Below, in pieces: positions 49,471 to 59,376 of a stretch of 64,000 nucleotides of DNA. A program made the position numbers and the translations under genes. Position 1 is the first letter of the stretch; every line of letters begins with the position of its first letter. Under the pieces are notes generated by a model. That model did not search any database. It saw nothing but the letters and a program-made list of their open reading frames with translations, and had not been told where the DNA came from. This stretch comes from Burkholderiales bacterium (GTDB taxonomy: Bacteria; Pseudomonadota; Gammaproteobacteria; Burkholderiales; Burkholderiaceae_C), in contig JACPUE010000021.1 of assembly GCA_016192425.1 (NCBI GenBank), forward strand, positions 40,286-104,285, written 5' to 3'.

Positions 49471-51438
49471 TCAGCCTGTCAACCCAGCCGTGCCCTGGTG
49501 CCTTTGCACAAACGCGCAAAAACCGTCGGCGGGCAGCGCGGGCGACCAGTGGAAGCCCTGGCCGAACTCGCAGCCAAAGCCCTGCAGTTTGCGCAGCATG
49601 GCCGCGTCTTCCACGCCTTCGGCCACCACCTGCAGGCCCAGGCAGTGGGCCATTTCGATGATGGCGCGCACGATGCCCTCGTCGTGCGTGCTGCTGCCCA
49701 TGCGGCGCACAAAGGACTGGTCGATCTTGAGCCGGTGCACCGCAAAGCGTTGCAGATAGGCCAGGTTGGAGTAGCCGGTGCCGAAGTCGTCAATGGCGAT
49801 CTGCACGCCCAGTGTGCGCAGGCGCTGCAGCACTTCGCTGAGGTGGTGCGCGTCGGCCACCAGCAGGGACTCGGTCAGCTCCAGCTCCAGCGCGCTGGCG
49901 GGCAGCTGGCAGGCGGCCAGCGCGTTGGCCACTTCGTGCTCGATGTTGTCGCGGTGGAACTGCAGGGGCGACACGTTGACCGCCACCGTCAGCTCCCCCA
50001 GCCCCCGCAGGCGCCAGGCTTTGGCGTCCAGGCAGGAGCGGTTCAGCACCCAGGCGCCCACCTCGTTGATGAGGCCGGTGCGCTCGGCCACGGGGATGAA
50101 CTTGCTCGGCGGCATGAAGCCCAGCGTGGGGTGCTTCCAGCGCACCAGCGCCTCGGCGCCGATGATGCGGCCGCTGTGCAGGTCGAACTGCGGCTGGTAG
50201 TGCACCTGCAGCTCCCCCCGCGCCAGTGCCGTGCGCAGGCCCGAGGCCATGTGCAGGTGTTCGACCACGTTTTCGTTCATGCTGGCGTCAAAAAAGCGGA
50301 ACGCGTTGCGCCCCGAGTCCTTGGCGCGGTACATGGCCAGGTCGGCGTTCTTGAGCAACTCGTCCACGTCCGAGCCGTCGCGCGGGGCCACGGCAATGCC
50401 CAGAGAGGTGGTCACCACCACATCCAGCCCCTGCAGCCGGAAGGGCTGGGCCAGCAGTTGCAGCACGCGCGCTGCGCTGGCGGCCACGGCTTCCTCGGTG
50501 TGGATGCCGCCCAGCAGGATCAGGAACTCGTCGCCCGAGAGCCGCGCCACCGTGCCGCATTCGCGCAGGCCCGAGCCCAGCCGCTCGGCTACCAGGCACA
50601 GCAGCTCGTCTCCGGCGGCATGGCCCAGCGAATCGTTCACCGTCTTGAAGTTGTCCAGGTCCAGGTACAGCGCAGCCACCATGCATTGGTCGCGCCGGGC
50701 CTGCAGCAGCAACTGCTCCAGGCGGTCCTTGGCCAGGGTGCGGTTGGGCAGCTGGGTCAGGGTGTCGCGGTGTGCCAGCACGTCGATGCGTTCAAGGGAT
50801 TGGGCCAGCGCTTCCTTTTCAGACGCGAGCTGCGCCAGGGTGCGTTGCAGGTCGCCCGTGAGCAGCCAGACAAAAAAGCCGATGGCCGCCATGATGGTCA
50901 CCATCATCACCAGGCGCTGCAGATCCACAGGTGCCTCAACCGCGCGGATCACACCGGCCTGGTGCAGCACGAACATCAGCACCAGCGCTCCCTGCTGCCA
51001 GGCCATCAGTACCAGCAGCATGCGGCGGTTGCCAAACATGCCCGCAAACAGAAGGATGGCTGGAAACGCCAGCGTGCCCTCGTCGTACAAGCCAGCGCCC
51101 GTGGCCATGAGCGCAAAAATGCCCGCCGTCAGCGTGCCCAGCATCAGCTGGGACGCCCTTGCCAGCGCGCCCTGCTGGTTCCACCGATACGCCAGGCACA
51201 GCAACGCCACAGCCGCCAGTTCCAGGGCCACGCTGGCGTAGTCATTTTTGGAAAAGCTCGTCAGCGCTGCCGTGCCAAAGGTGGCCAGCACGGCCCACAG
51301 GATCTGCTGCAGGCGCCGCTGCTGCAGCGTCAGCACCGTGCCTGGGGGAAGCGTGTGATCGGTGGTGGGGCTGGAGGAGGGCATGGCGATGGCAGGGCGG
51401 CTCGGGCGCCGGAGCGCCCGGCGCACAGGCACCAGCAT
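49471..51438 (-). CDS. GGDEF-EAL cyclic di-GMP signalling protein
   Basis: A 655-aa protein. The N-terminal part (about 40-190) has five to six helices, forming a membrane sensor of MASE type. A GGDEF domain (about 225-385) carries SGDEF in ARLSGDEFLILLGG, which can still be active because the first Gly is often replaced by Ser. An EAL domain (about 400-645) has GAEALVRWKHP, NVSPLQF, ELTESLL, IDDFGTGYSNLAYL and LKIDQSFV, all catalytic motifs of an active c-di-GMP phosphodiesterase. Both domains may be active or one may be regulatory. MPSSS at 51384 is an alternative start. Confidence 0.92.
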   Translation of the reverse strand: MLVPVRRALRRPSRPAIAMPSSSPTTDHTLPPGTVLTLQQRRLQQILWAVLATFGTAALTSFSKNDYASVALELAAVALLCLAYRWNQQGALARASQLMLGTLTAGIFALMATGAGLYDEGTLAFPAILLFAGMFGNRRMLLVLMAWQQGALVLMFVLHQAGVIRAVEAPVDLQRLVMMVTIMAAIGFFVWLLTGDLQRTLAQLASEKEALAQSLERIDVLAHRDTLTQLPNRTLAKDRLEQLLLQARRDQCMVAALYLDLDNFKTVNDSLGHAAGDELLCLVAERLGSGLRECGTVARLSGDEFLILLGGIHTEEAVAASAARVLQLLAQPFRLQGLDVVVTTSLGIAVAPRDGSDVDELLKNADLAMYRAKDSGRNAFRFFDASMNENVVEHLHMASGLRTALARGELQVHYQPQFDLHSGRIIGAEALVRWKHPTLGFMPPSKFIPVAERTGLINEVGAWVLNRSCLDAKAWRLRGLGELTVAVNVSPLQFHRDNIEHEVANALAACQLPASALELELTESLLVADAHHLSEVLQRLRTLGVQIAIDDFGTGYSNLAYLQRFAVHRLKIDQSFVRRMGSSTHDEGIVRAIIEMAHCLGLQVVAEGVEDAAMLRKLQGFGCEFGQGFHWSPALPADGFCAFVQRHQGTAGLTG

Positions 51439-51583
51439 GGGGCAGCCCCGCCCCGGCGTGAATGCGGGTTCGCCCTAGGCGGACGACCCCTTCAGCGCAT
51501 CTGGAGCAGCTTGCGGTGCAGGCGTGCGGCGGGCAGGCCCAGGGCCTGCGGGCCTTGCTCGCCTTCGGTGGATGCGAGATGGA

Positions 51584-52405
51584 TTACTTGTGGCGCAGCA
51601 GGCGCACGGCTTCGGGCAGTGAATCGACCTGGGGCATGAAATGGTCGATGGTGGCGCCCAGTGCCACGGCGCACAGCAGCGCGCCCAGCAGGGGCTTCCA
51701 GGTCAGGCGCACGGCGGCGCTGAGCCAGCCCGCGCGCTCCACGTCCATGGCCACGCGGGCGGTGGCCACCGAGAACGCCAGCTCCACGGCCACGGCCAGC
51801 AGCACGTCCCAGCCAAAGAACAGCAGCGCCAGCGAGCCCGCGCCCATGACCAGCAGCGCGACGATGGCAAAAATAGCCACTACCGGCACCACCACCACGG
51901 CGCCTTCGTCGGCGCTGCCCAGGCCGTCCAGCGCGCTCCCGGCCAGGTCGCCCAGGCCCTGGGCGGCGCCGTCCAGGGCTTCCGAGCTGCCGCCCCCGCC
52001 CCCCGTGGGCATGGGAAGGTTGGGGCGCACCCGGGTTGCGGAGCGGGCCAGATCGACCACATCCAGCGCCACATCGCCCGCATCCAGGGCGTCCGCTGCG
52101 TCCCAGCGGCTGTCCTTGCCGCCGCCCGCGGGCTGCACCAGCCGTGCGGCCCACAGGCGCAGCACCAGCAGGTACACCAGGTAGCCCACGCTGAGCGTGA
52201 CCGCGTAGCGCACCGAGAGCAGGTGCACGCCCAGCGTCTTTTGCAGCCATGCGGCCAGCAGCATGCCCAGCAGCGTGAGGCTGCCAATGCACAGCCCGTG
52301 CCAGTGCAGGCTGTGGCGCTGCTGCAGCGTCTGCGCCATCTGTTCGCGTTCGGTCAGGCGCAGGGTGCGCCAGCCGCTGCGCTGGGGCTTTGCGGGGCGC
52401 TTCAT
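51584..52405 (-). CDS. Hypothetical membrane protein with Gly-rich linker
   Basis: A 273-aa protein with two N-terminal helices (about 38-78). A soluble Asp/Gly-rich region (about 95-165, with a run [10 protein letters not shown]) follows, and then three helices (about 168-250). I do not recognise a domain. The start ATG 52405 overlaps the alr stop by 4 nt, so it is translated with alanine racemase. It could be a membrane protein linked to cell wall metabolism, but there is no direct sign. The 145-nt gap to the GGDEF-EAL gene holds nothing I recognise. Confidence 0.75.
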   Translation of the reverse strand: MKRPAKPQRSGWRTLRLTEREQMAQTLQQRHSLHWHGLCIGSLTLLGMLLAAWLQKTLGVHLLSVRYAVTLSVGYLVYLLVLRLWAARLVQPAGGGKDSRWDAADALDAGDVALDVVDLARSATRVRPNLPMPTGGGGGSSEALDGAAQGLGDLAGSALDGLGSADEGAVVVVPVVAIFAIVALLVMGAGSLALLFFGWDVLLAVAVELAFSVATARVAMDVERAGWLSAAVRLTWKPLLGALLCAVALGATIDHFMPQVDSLPEAVRLLRHK

Positions 52406-53517
52406 GCGTCGCCTTCCACCACCACGGGTACGCGCTGGGCCAGCGCGCACATCAGTTCGTAGCCAATGGTGCCCGCCGCCTGGGCCACCTCGTCGATGGG
52501 CAGCACCGCACCCTGGCTGGAGCGGCCCCACAGTGTGACTTCGCTGCCCGGGCCGGCTTGCAGGCCTGCAGCGCGCAGCGGCGTGAGGTCCACGGCCAGC
52601 ATGTCCATGCTCACGCGGCCCACGGTGCGGGTGCGCACGCCGTCCACCAGCACCGGTGTGCCGGTGCCGCAGTGGCGCGGGTAGCCGTCGGCGTAGCCGC
52701 AGGCGGCCACGCCCAGGGCCATGGGGGTGTCGGCAGTGAAGGAGGAGCCGTAGCCCACGGTGGCGCCGGGCTGCAGCTCCTGCACCGCCAGCAACCGGGT
52801 GGACAGGGTCATGCCGGGTTGCAGATCCCAATCCGCGCTGCGGCGCTCGGGGTGGTCGGGCGCGCCGCCGTACAGCAGGATGCCTGCGCGCACCCAGTCG
52901 GCGCGCACCTGTGCGTCCTGCGCATGGCGCAGCGTGGCGGCGCTGTTGCACACGCTGCGCTCGCCGGGCAGGTCGCGCGTGGCCAGGGCAAAGGCGGCCA
53001 TTTGGTGGGCGATGCCGCGCGGCCCGTCGGCGTCGGAAAAATGCGTCATGAGCGAGATTTCCTCCACCTGCGGCAGCGCGTTCAGGCGCGCCCAGGCGGC
53101 GCGGTAGCGTTTGGGCGTGAAGCCCAGGCGGTTCATGCCCGAGTTCATCTTGAGGAACACGCGGTGCGGCATCTGCGTCTTGTGCGCGGCCAGCCAGTCG
53201 ATCTGGGCGTCGCAGTGCACGGCATGCCACAGGCCCAGGCGCGAGCACAGTTCCAGGTCGCGCGGCTCGAACACGCCTTCGAGCAGCAGGATGGGGCCGC
53301 GCCAGCCCAGGTGGCGGATGCGTTCGGCTTCTTGCAGGTCCAACAGGGCAAAGCCGTCTGCGGCGCGGAAGGCCTCGAACACGCGCTCGATGCCGTGCCC
53401 GTAGGCATTGGCCTTGACCACGGCCCAGACGCGCGCATCGGGTGCGGCCTGCCGCGCCCGCGCCAGGTTGTGCTGCAGGGCCGTGGTGTGGATGGTGGCA
53501 AGAATGGGACGGGGCAT
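52402..53517 (-). CDS. alr: Alanine racemase
   Basis: A 371-aa PLP enzyme making D-alanine for peptidoglycan. The Schiff-base Lys35 is in [11 protein letters not shown], and the second catalytic base Tyr256 is in VGYGSSF. Other conserved pieces are [18 protein letters not shown] and [15 protein letters not shown] 53517 is chosen because [17 protein letters not shown] matches the family start; an in-frame ATG at 53559 adds a Pro-rich piece. It is divergent from lplT and its stop overlaps the next membrane protein gene. Confidence 0.95.
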   Translation of the reverse strand: MPRPILATIHTTALQHNLARARQAAPDARVWAVVKANAYGHGIERVFEAFRAADGFALLDLQEAERIRHLGWRGPILLLEGVFEPRDLELCSRLGLWHAVHCDAQIDWLAAHKTQMPHRVFLKMNSGMNRLGFTPKRYRAAWARLNALPQVEEISLMTHFSDADGPRGIAHQMAAFALATRDLPGERSVCNSAATLRHAQDAQVRADWVRAGILLYGGAPDHPERRSADWDLQPGMTLSTRLLAVQELQPGATVGYGSSFTADTPMALGVAACGYADGYPRHCGTGTPVLVDGVRTRTVGRVSMDMLAVDLTPLRAAGLQAGPGSEVTLWGRSSQGAVLPIDEVAQAAGTIGYELMCALAQRVPVVVEGDA

Positions 53518-53659
53518 GGCGGGAGGTGCGGGCTTTGGTGTGGAAGGGGATTCTGGCACCCAGGCGCTGGAATCCGCGTGTTATAACCGCCTGTCACAAA
53601 TTCCGGTCCCCTGATTTAATCTGCCATCAGCCCCGCTGATGGCGGCCTCCTGCCACTCG

Positions 53660-54940
53660 ATGAAGCGCGGTTTCTACACCATCATGTCGGCGCAGTTTTG
53701 CAGCTCGCTGGCCGACAACGCATTGTTTGTGGCGGCGGTGGAACTGCTGCGCACCGACGGCTCCCCCGAGTGGCAGCGTGCCGCGCTGGTGCCCATGTTC
53801 GCCCTGTTCTATGTGGTGCTGGCGCCCTTCGTGGGCGCGTTTGCCGATGCGCTGCCCAAGGGCCGGGTCATGTTTGTCAGCAACGCCATCAAGGTGCTGG
53901 GCTGCCTGATGATGCTGTTTGGCTCGCACCCGCTGATTGCCTACGCTGTGGTTGGCCTGGGCGCGGCCGCCTATTCGCCCGCCAAGTACGGCATCCTGAC
54001 CGAGCTGCTGCCGGCCTCGCAGTTGGTGCGGGCCAATGGCTGGATCGAGGGGCTCACCATCGCCTCCATCATTCTGGGGATGCTGCTGGGCGGCCAGCTC
54101 GTGGGCCAGCACCTTTCCGGCATCCTGCTGAGCTTTGACCTGCCGCTGGTCGATACGGGTGTGGACAGCCCTGCCGAGGCGGCCATCGCCGCGCTCATTG
54201 CCGTGTATGTGCTGGCGGCCTGGTTCAACACACGCATTCCGCACACCGGTGTGGAGATGCGCCCCATGCCGCGCGATGCGCAGGCCTTGCTGGGCGACTT
54301 CTGGTCGTGCAACAGCCGCCTGTGGCATGACAGGCTGGGCCAGATCTCGCTGGCCACCACCACGCTGTTCTGGGGTGCGGGCGGCAACCTCAAGTTCATC
54401 GTGCTGGCCTGGGCCGCCGTGGCGCTGGAGTACGACACCACCAAGGCCTCGGCGCTGACCGGCGTGGTGGCCATCGGCACGGCAGTGGGCGCCGTGGTGG
54501 CCTCGCTGCGCATGCGCCTGGACATGGCCACCAGGGTGATTCCGCTGGGCATCGGCATGGGGCTGCTGCTGATCCTGATGGTCTTCAGCCGCGACATCCG
54601 GGTCGCCGTGCCCTTCCTCATCCTGCTGGGGGGGCTGGGCGGCTTCCTGGTGGTGCCCATGAACGCGCTGCTGCAGCACCGGGGCCACAACCTCATGGGC
54701 GCGGGCCGCTCGATTGCCGTGCAGAACTTCAACGAACAGGCCTGCATCCTGGGCCTGGGCGCGTTTTACAGCCTGTCGCTCAAGCTGGGCCTGTCGGTGT
54801 TTGGCGCCATCACCGCCTTCGGCCTGGCGGTGGCGGGCATGATGTGGCTGATCCAGCGCTGGCATTGCCACAACTGCAACCGCCATGCCGAGGAGCTGGA
54901 GCACCTGCTGCACCTGGCACGGCAGGATACGCACCACTGA
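53660..54940 (+). CDS. lplT: Lysophospholipid transporter LplT
   Basis: A 426-aa MFS-type membrane protein (12 helices). MKRGFYTIMSAQFCSSLADNALFVAAVELL at the start, KGRVMFVSNAIK and YGILTELLPASQLVRANGW are family signatures. In E. coli LplT flips lysophospholipids inward for re-acylation by Aas, an acyltransferase not seen here. ATG 53660 is preferred to the in-frame ATG at 53639 since the conserved sequence begins here. It is divergent from alr, an arrangement I know from other Comamonadaceae. Confidence 0.93.
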   Translation: MKRGFYTIMSAQFCSSLADNALFVAAVELLRTDGSPEWQRAALVPMFALFYVVLAPFVGAFADALPKGRVMFVSNAIKVLGCLMMLFGSHPLIAYAVVGLGAAAYSPAKYGILTELLPASQLVRANGWIEGLTIASIILGMLLGGQLVGQHLSGILLSFDLPLVDTGVDSPAEAAIAALIAVYVLAAWFNTRIPHTGVEMRPMPRDAQALLGDFWSCNSRLWHDRLGQISLATTTLFWGAGGNLKFIVLAWAAVALEYDTTKASALTGVVAIGTAVGAVVASLRMRLDMATRVIPLGIGMGLLLILMVFSRDIRVAVPFLILLGGLGGFLVVPMNALLQHRGHNLMGAGRSIAVQNFNEQACILGLGAFYSLSLKLGLSVFGAITAFGLAVAGMMWLIQRWHCHNCNRHAEELEHLLHLARQDTHH

Positions 54941-55000
54941 TGCTTTTGCTATAAATTTGATAGCTGCTTGCGCAGCAAGAACAAGCGCAAAGCGGAAATT
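54941..55000. repeat. Dispersed ATAGCT hairpin repeat, copy 6
   Basis: TATAAATTTGATAGCTGCTTGCGC followed by a loop and AAGCGCAAAGC. It fills the convergent gap between lplT and the DUF2251 gene and can fold into a hairpin that could serve as terminator. Confidence 0.65.
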
Positions 55001-55405
55001 TCAGACAAAAAGCGCGATGCAGGCCTCGTTCCAGTCGTGGCCGTCCTGCGACCAGGGGCCCACGCCGGGCGGCGGAAAGCCGCTGCGGCAATAGCCCTGC
55101 TGGGCTTCAAAGTCGAACACTGCGTGCGGGTAGTCGTTGATGAGCAGCACCGCCTTGCGGAAGTCTGCCGACCAGCCGACCTTGACGGTGGAGGGCTGCG
55201 CCCGGTCGGTCACGCTCTGCACGTTGTAGATGTGCACGGCGTCCTGGATGGGCTGGTTCTTGATGGCGCGGTCCAGCGCATAGAAGTAGCCGGTCTCGCC
55301 ATCGTCCTCGAACACCGCGCTGAACTGGCCCTGGGGGGCGACGCCCTCAATGGTGACGGGTTGGCCGACGAAGATTTGCCGCTGGGCGGCGACGTGGATG
55401 GGCAT
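55001..55405 (-). CDS. DUF2251 family protein
   Basis: A 134-aa protein. The pattern AVFEDDGETGYFYALD (about 30-45), IQDAVHIYNV (about 52-61) and YCRSGFPPPGVGPWS (about 105-119) match the uncharacterised DUF2251 family, which is common in Proteobacteria. No membrane segment or signal peptide. Function unknown; an FPPP..W motif near the end might be structural. It is a single gene, convergent with lplT and divergent from glutathione peroxidase. Confidence 0.85.
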   Translation of the reverse strand: MPIHVAAQRQIFVGQPVTIEGVAPQGQFSAVFEDDGETGYFYALDRAIKNQPIQDAVHIYNVQSVTDRAQPSTVKVGWSADFRKAVLLINDYPHAVFDFEAQQGYCRSGFPPPGVGPWSQDGHDWNEACIALFV

Positions 55406-55549
55406 GGTGCGTGCAGACGGGAAAGGTACGCAAAGGTACCACGCCTGCAGGGGGTATCCCGGCCTGGCGTGCAGGAATCTGCGGCCACTTCTGCGCATGT
55501 GTTGCGGCGCGGCTAGCATGGTGGCCTTTCCACTGCACAGGGGCCCGCC

Positions 55550-56035
55550 ATGTCCACGGTTTACGACTTCGACGCCCAGACCATCGACGGCCGCACCGTC
55601 CCGCTGCGCCAGTACGAAGGCAAGGTGATGCTCATCGTCAACACGGCCAGCGCCTGCGGCTTCACGCCCCAGTTTGCCGGGCTGGAAGAACTGCACCAAC
55701 GCTACGGCAGCCAGGGCCTGGTGGTGCTGGGCTTTCCGTGCAACCAGTTTGCCGGGCAGGACCCCGGCAGCAACGGCGAGATCGCCAGCTTCTGCCAGCT
55801 CAACTACGGCGTGAGCTTTCCGATGATGGCCAAGGTCGATGTCAACGGCGCGCAGGCCAGCCCGCTGTACCGCTGGCTCTGCGCCGAGGCCCCTGGCCTG
55901 CTGGGCAGCAAGGCCATCAAGTGGAACTTCACCAAGTTCCTGGTGGGCAAGGACGGCCAGGTCATCCGCCGCTACGCCCCGCAGGACACGCCCGCCAAGC
56001 TGGCGGGCGACGTGGAGGCAGCGCTCTCGGTGTAA
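55550..56035 (+). CDS. Glutathione peroxidase, Cys type
   Basis: A 161-aa thioredoxin-fold peroxidase. Active-site Cys36 is in NTASACGFTPQF in place of selenocysteine, and the other members of the tetrad are in FPCNQFAGQ and KWNFTKFLV. It reduces hydrogen peroxide and lipid peroxides, in bacteria often with thioredoxin. A second Cys in GFPCNQF is present and Cys in ASFCQLNYG could be the resolving one. Monocistronic on the plus strand, ATG 55550; cytoplasmic by lack of signal peptide. Confidence 0.94.
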   Translation: MSTVYDFDAQTIDGRTVPLRQYEGKVMLIVNTASACGFTPQFAGLEELHQRYGSQGLVVLGFPCNQFAGQDPGSNGEIASFCQLNYGVSFPMMAKVDVNGAQASPLYRWLCAEAPGLLGSKAIKWNFTKFLVGKDGQVIRRYAPQDTPAKLAGDVEAALSV

Positions 56036-56069
56036 CCGCCCCAAGGCAGAGGCGGGTTCCGCGCTGCCC

Positions 56070-57401
56070 TCACACCGGCAGGCTCAGCCGTGCCCGCAGG
56101 CCCTGGCCGGGGGCGCTGTCCAGCTCCAGGCGGCCGCCGTGGGCGCGTGCTGCGCGCTCGGCAATCGCCAGGCCCAGGCCTGCGCCGGGTGCGCCGCTGC
56201 GCGCCTGGGCGTTGCCGCGCGCAAAGGGCTGGCGGATGCGTGCCAGGTCGTCGGCAGGCACGCCGCTGCCGTGGTCCTGCACTTCGATCCACACCTGCCC
56301 CGGCGCTTGGCCGGTGCGCAGCAGCACGGGCGGCGCGCCGTGGCGCCAGGCGTTTTCCACCAGGTTGTCCAGGGCGCGGCGCAGCAGTTGGGGCTGTACG
56401 GCGCAGGGCGGCACGCCCGCCAGTTCCAGCCCCAGGGCGCGGCCGTGGTCGGCCTGCGCCTGGGCCACGGCGGTGGCCAGCGCGTCCAGCGATTCGTGCG
56501 CCGGGGCTTCGTGTTCGCCCAGGCGGGCAAAGTCCAGGAACTGGCCGACGATGCCGTCCATGGCCTCGATGCTGCGCGCCATGCTGGCCGCCAGGTCGGC
56601 GTCAAGGCGCGGGCTGGAAATTTCCACGGCCAGGCGCAGCTTGGTCAGCGGGGTGCGCAGGTCGTGCGACACCCCGGCGAGCATGAGCGCGCGCTCGCGC
56701 TCGGCTTGGGCCAGGGCCTGCGCCATGTGGTTGAAGCTGCGGCCCACGGTGGCCAGTTCGTGCGGGCCTTGCTCGGGCAGGCGCGGGGGCTCCTGCCCCT
56801 GGGCCAGGGCCTGGGCGGCCTGCACCACCTGCTGCAGCGGCGCGGCCAGGCGGCGCTGCAGGCGCCACACGCCCACCAGCGCCAGCAGCAGGCCCAGCGC
56901 CACCGATGCCATCCATGCCCCCGTGGCTTCGCGCAGCGGGAACAGCGCAGGCAGGCGCAGCCAGTGCGTAGCACCATCGGCGGCCACCTGCACCCACAGC
57001 GTGCCCTGGGCATCGCGCCGCCAGGGGGGGGGCGCTGCGCCCTCGGCGGCAGGCAGTTGCTGCGCCAGCGCGTCGAGAAAGCGCTGCTCCATGCGCGAGG
57101 GCCGGGCGCGCCACGGTGTGCCGGGCACCGGGGCCGTGCGCTGCGCCACGGCGCCGTTGAAGCGTTCCACAAATGCGGCGCGCTGCGCTGCGGGCAGCGC
57201 CTGCAGCCCTGTGCGCAGCGCCGCCACCTGCGCCGCCACGCCCTGCGCTGCCTGTGTGATGCGCGGCTGGATCACCCACTGGCGCACCAGCGCCGCTGCG
57301 CACAGTTGCCCGGCCACGATGAGCAGCACCAGCAGCCCCAGGTGGCGCCCCAGCAGGGTGCGCGGCCAGCGGGTGCGGTCGGTGGCGGCAGCAGCTGTCA
57401 T
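56070..57401 (-). CDS. envZ: EnvZ-type sensor histidine kinase
   Basis: A 443-aa membrane kinase. TM1 is at about 19-40, TM2 at about 165-185, with a periplasmic domain of about 120 residues between them. HAMP is followed by the H box MLAGVSHDLRTPLTKLRLAVEI. The ATP domain has NLVENAWRHG, VQDHGSGVPADD and APGAGLGLAIAERA. It partners the OmpR-like regulator, whose gene overlaps it by 4 nt. ATG 57401 is chosen because the longer frame lies inside ompR. In E. coli the pair senses osmotic strength through porin control; the signal here is not known. Confidence 0.92.
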   Translation of the reverse strand: MTAAAATDRTRWPRTLLGRHLGLLVLLIVAGQLCAAALVRQWVIQPRITQAAQGVAAQVAALRTGLQALPAAQRAAFVERFNGAVAQRTAPVPGTPWRARPSRMEQRFLDALAQQLPAAEGAAPPPWRRDAQGTLWVQVAADGATHWLRLPALFPLREATGAWMASVALGLLLALVGVWRLQRRLAAPLQQVVQAAQALAQGQEPPRLPEQGPHELATVGRSFNHMAQALAQAERERALMLAGVSHDLRTPLTKLRLAVEISSPRLDADLAASMARSIEAMDGIVGQFLDFARLGEHEAPAHESLDALATAVAQAQADHGRALGLELAGVPPCAVQPQLLRRALDNLVENAWRHGAPPVLLRTGQAPGQVWIEVQDHGSGVPADDLARIRQPFARGNAQARSGAPGAGLGLAIAERAARAHGGRLELDSAPGQGLRARLSLPV

Positions 57402-58141
57402 GGCGCGGCCCCGGCACCGGGCCCCGAGGCATCGGGCACAAACACATAGCCCACGCCCCACACGGTGCGCAGGTGGCGCGGCTGGGCGGGGTCGGCCTCG
57501 ATGAGTTTGCGCAGGCGCATCACCTGCACGTCGATGCTGCGGTCCGTGGCGCTGTGGCCGGGGCCGTAGGCCAGGGCAAGCAGGCGGTCGCGCCCCAGCG
57601 GGCGGTGGGGATGGCGCGCCAGCGCCTGCAGCAGGGCGAATTCGCCGGTGCTCAGGGGCACTTCGTTCCCGGCGCGCTCCAGCCGCCGGGCTGCCAGGTG
57701 CAGGGTGCAGTCGCCAAAGCGCAGCACGTCGCCACCCGCCTGCGGTGCGGTGTGGGCGCCCAGCAGGCGCTGGCGCCGCACCAGGGCCTGGATGCGGGCC
57801 AGCAGCTCGCGCGGGTTGAAGGGCTTGGGCAGGTAGTCGTCGGCGCCCATCTCCAGCCCCACGACACGGTCCACCGGATCGCCGCGCGCCGTGAGCATGA
57901 GGATGGGAATGGTCTCGCCCTGCGCGCGCAGCCTGCGGCAGACGGACAGGCCGTCCTCGCCGGGCATCATCACGTCCAGCACCAGCACGTCGAAATGCTC
58001 GCGCGCCAGCAGGCGCTCCAGCGCGGGCGCGGCCTCCGCCGTGCGCACCAGGCAGCCCTGGTCGCTGAGGTAGCGCTGCAGCAGCGCGCGCAGGTCGGGC
58101 TCGTCATCGGCCACCAGGATGCGGGCAATCGTTTCAGTCAT
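57398..58141 (-). CDS. ompR: OmpR response regulator
   Basis: A 247-aa regulator. Receiver: acidic residues in LVADDEPDL (about 9-17), phospho-Asp in VLVLDVMMPGEDGLS (Asp about 56), Thr in LMLTARGDPVDRV and Lys in PKPFNPREL. The C-terminal winged helix (about 135-235) has LSTGEFALLQALARHPHRPLGRDRLL and a typical DVQVMRLRKLIE recognition helix. High similarity to OmpR, with EnvZ as the next gene, gives a confident name. It regulates porins in relatives. Confidence 0.93.
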   Translation of the reverse strand: MTETIARILVADDEPDLRALLQRYLSDQGCLVRTAEAAPALERLLAREHFDVLVLDVMMPGEDGLSVCRRLRAQGETIPILMLTARGDPVDRVVGLEMGADDYLPKPFNPRELLARIQALVRRQRLLGAHTAPQAGGDVLRFGDCTLHLAARRLERAGNEVPLSTGEFALLQALARHPHRPLGRDRLLALAYGPGHSATDRSIDVQVMRLRKLIEADPAQPRHLRTVWGVGYVFVPDASGPGAGAAP

Positions 58142-58354
58142 GGCTTTGAAGCCGAATCATGACAGGGCATGACCAGTGCCGGGAGGGTTTGTCATGCTTT
58201 GTCATCACTTGCAACGCCTGCGCCACACAGCGGCGCGGCGGTGGGGGCACCATGGCGCCATGGTTCACCGGAGCACATGTCTCACATTCACACCCTCTCC
58301 ACCCTGCTCTTGGCTGGCCAGGTGTTTTCCCGTTTTCACCACAGGAGGTTTTCC

Positions 58355-59317
58355 ATGTCCCTCATTTCCCCCATGTTTGGAAACAAGGCACGCGCTGCGC
58401 TGTGCGGCACCTTGCTCCTGGCCGCCATCGGCGTGGGCACCCCGGCCCAGGCCCAGGGGCTGCGCGCCAAGCTGGCCGAGCGTGCGCAGGCCACAGCCGC
58501 ACCCCTGCCCCCTGGCGTGCAGAAAATTGCCGATGTGCCCTACGGCCCCGACGCCCGCCAGCGCATGGACATCTACCTGCCCAGCAGCAGCGCGCCCAAT
58601 CCCAGCGGTATGCGCACGCCGGTGATTTTCATGGTGCACGGCGGGGGCTGGCGCAACGGGGACAAGGCCATGGGCCGCGTGGTGGACAACAAGGTCGCCC
58701 GCTGGGTGCCGCGCGGGCTGATATTTGTTTCGGTGAACTACCGCCTTCTGCCCGACACCCCTGTCGCCCAGCAGGCCCAGGACGTGGCCCAGGCCCTGGC
58801 CACCGCGCAGCAGCAGGCAGCGCAGTGGGGGGGCGACGCGGGGCGCTTCATCCTGATGGGCCACTCGGCCGGGGCGCACCTGGTGTCGCTCATCAACGCC
58901 CAGCCCGCGCTGGCCCAGCGCCTGGGCGCCTGGCCCTGGCTGGGCGCCGTGTCGCTGGACAGCGCCATGCTCAACGTGCCGCAGTTCATGCGCGCGCCGC
59001 ACCTGCCGCTGTACGACGACGCCTTTGGCACCAACCCGGTGTACTGGCACGCCATGTCGCCCTTCCACCAGTGGGTGAGCGGCGCGCCGCCTTACCAGTT
59101 CGTCTGCTCCACCGAGCGGCCCGACCAGCCCTGCCTGCAGGCGCAGGCCATGGCCCGGCACGTGCACACCCAGGGCGGCCGCGCCGAGGTGCTGCCCCAG
59201 CCCCTGACGCACGGCGAAGTCAACGCCGAGCTGGGCCTGGACAGCGACTACACCCGCGCGGTGGAAGGGTTCATGGCCTCGCTGGATGCGGTGGTGGCGC
59301 AGAAGCTGGGGCGATAA
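58355..59317 (+). CDS. Secreted alpha/beta hydrolase (esterase)
   Basis: A 320-aa protein of the BD-FAE/esterase-lipase group. Signal peptide about 1-34 (ends GTPAQAQ). Oxyanion motif VHGGGWRNGDK (about 92-102), nucleophile elbow MGHSAGAHL (Ser about 168) and His in PLTHGEVN near the end complete the triad, with an Asp between. ATG 58355 has a perfect AGGAGG at 58343-58348; longer frames from upstream starts are antisense noise. It is periplasmic. Substrate unknown. Followed by a repeat and convergent with uvrA. Confidence 0.9.
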   Translation: MSLISPMFGNKARAALCGTLLLAAIGVGTPAQAQGLRAKLAERAQATAAPLPPGVQKIADVPYGPDARQRMDIYLPSSSAPNPSGMRTPVIFMVHGGGWRNGDKAMGRVVDNKVARWVPRGLIFVSVNYRLLPDTPVAQQAQDVAQALATAQQQAAQWGGDAGRFILMGHSAGAHLVSLINAQPALAQRLGAWPWLGAVSLDSAMLNVPQFMRAPHLPLYDDAFGTNPVYWHAMSPFHQWVSGAPPYQFVCSTERPDQPCLQAQAMARHVHTQGGRAEVLPQPLTHGEVNAELGLDSDYTRAVEGFMASLDAVVAQKLGR

Positions 59318-59376
59318 ATGCTATCAAAACAATAGCTAATGGCGCTTGATGGACAAGCGCCAGAGCCAAATTTGAT
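59318..59376. repeat. Dispersed ATAGCT hairpin repeat, copy 7
   Basis: CTATCAAAACAATAGCTAA is followed by TGGCGCTT (59340-59347), loop GATGGAC and AAGCGCCA (59355-59362), then TTTGATTCAAAT. This 8-bp perfect stem between convergent esterase and uvrA genes is the best example of the family. Confidence 0.75.
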
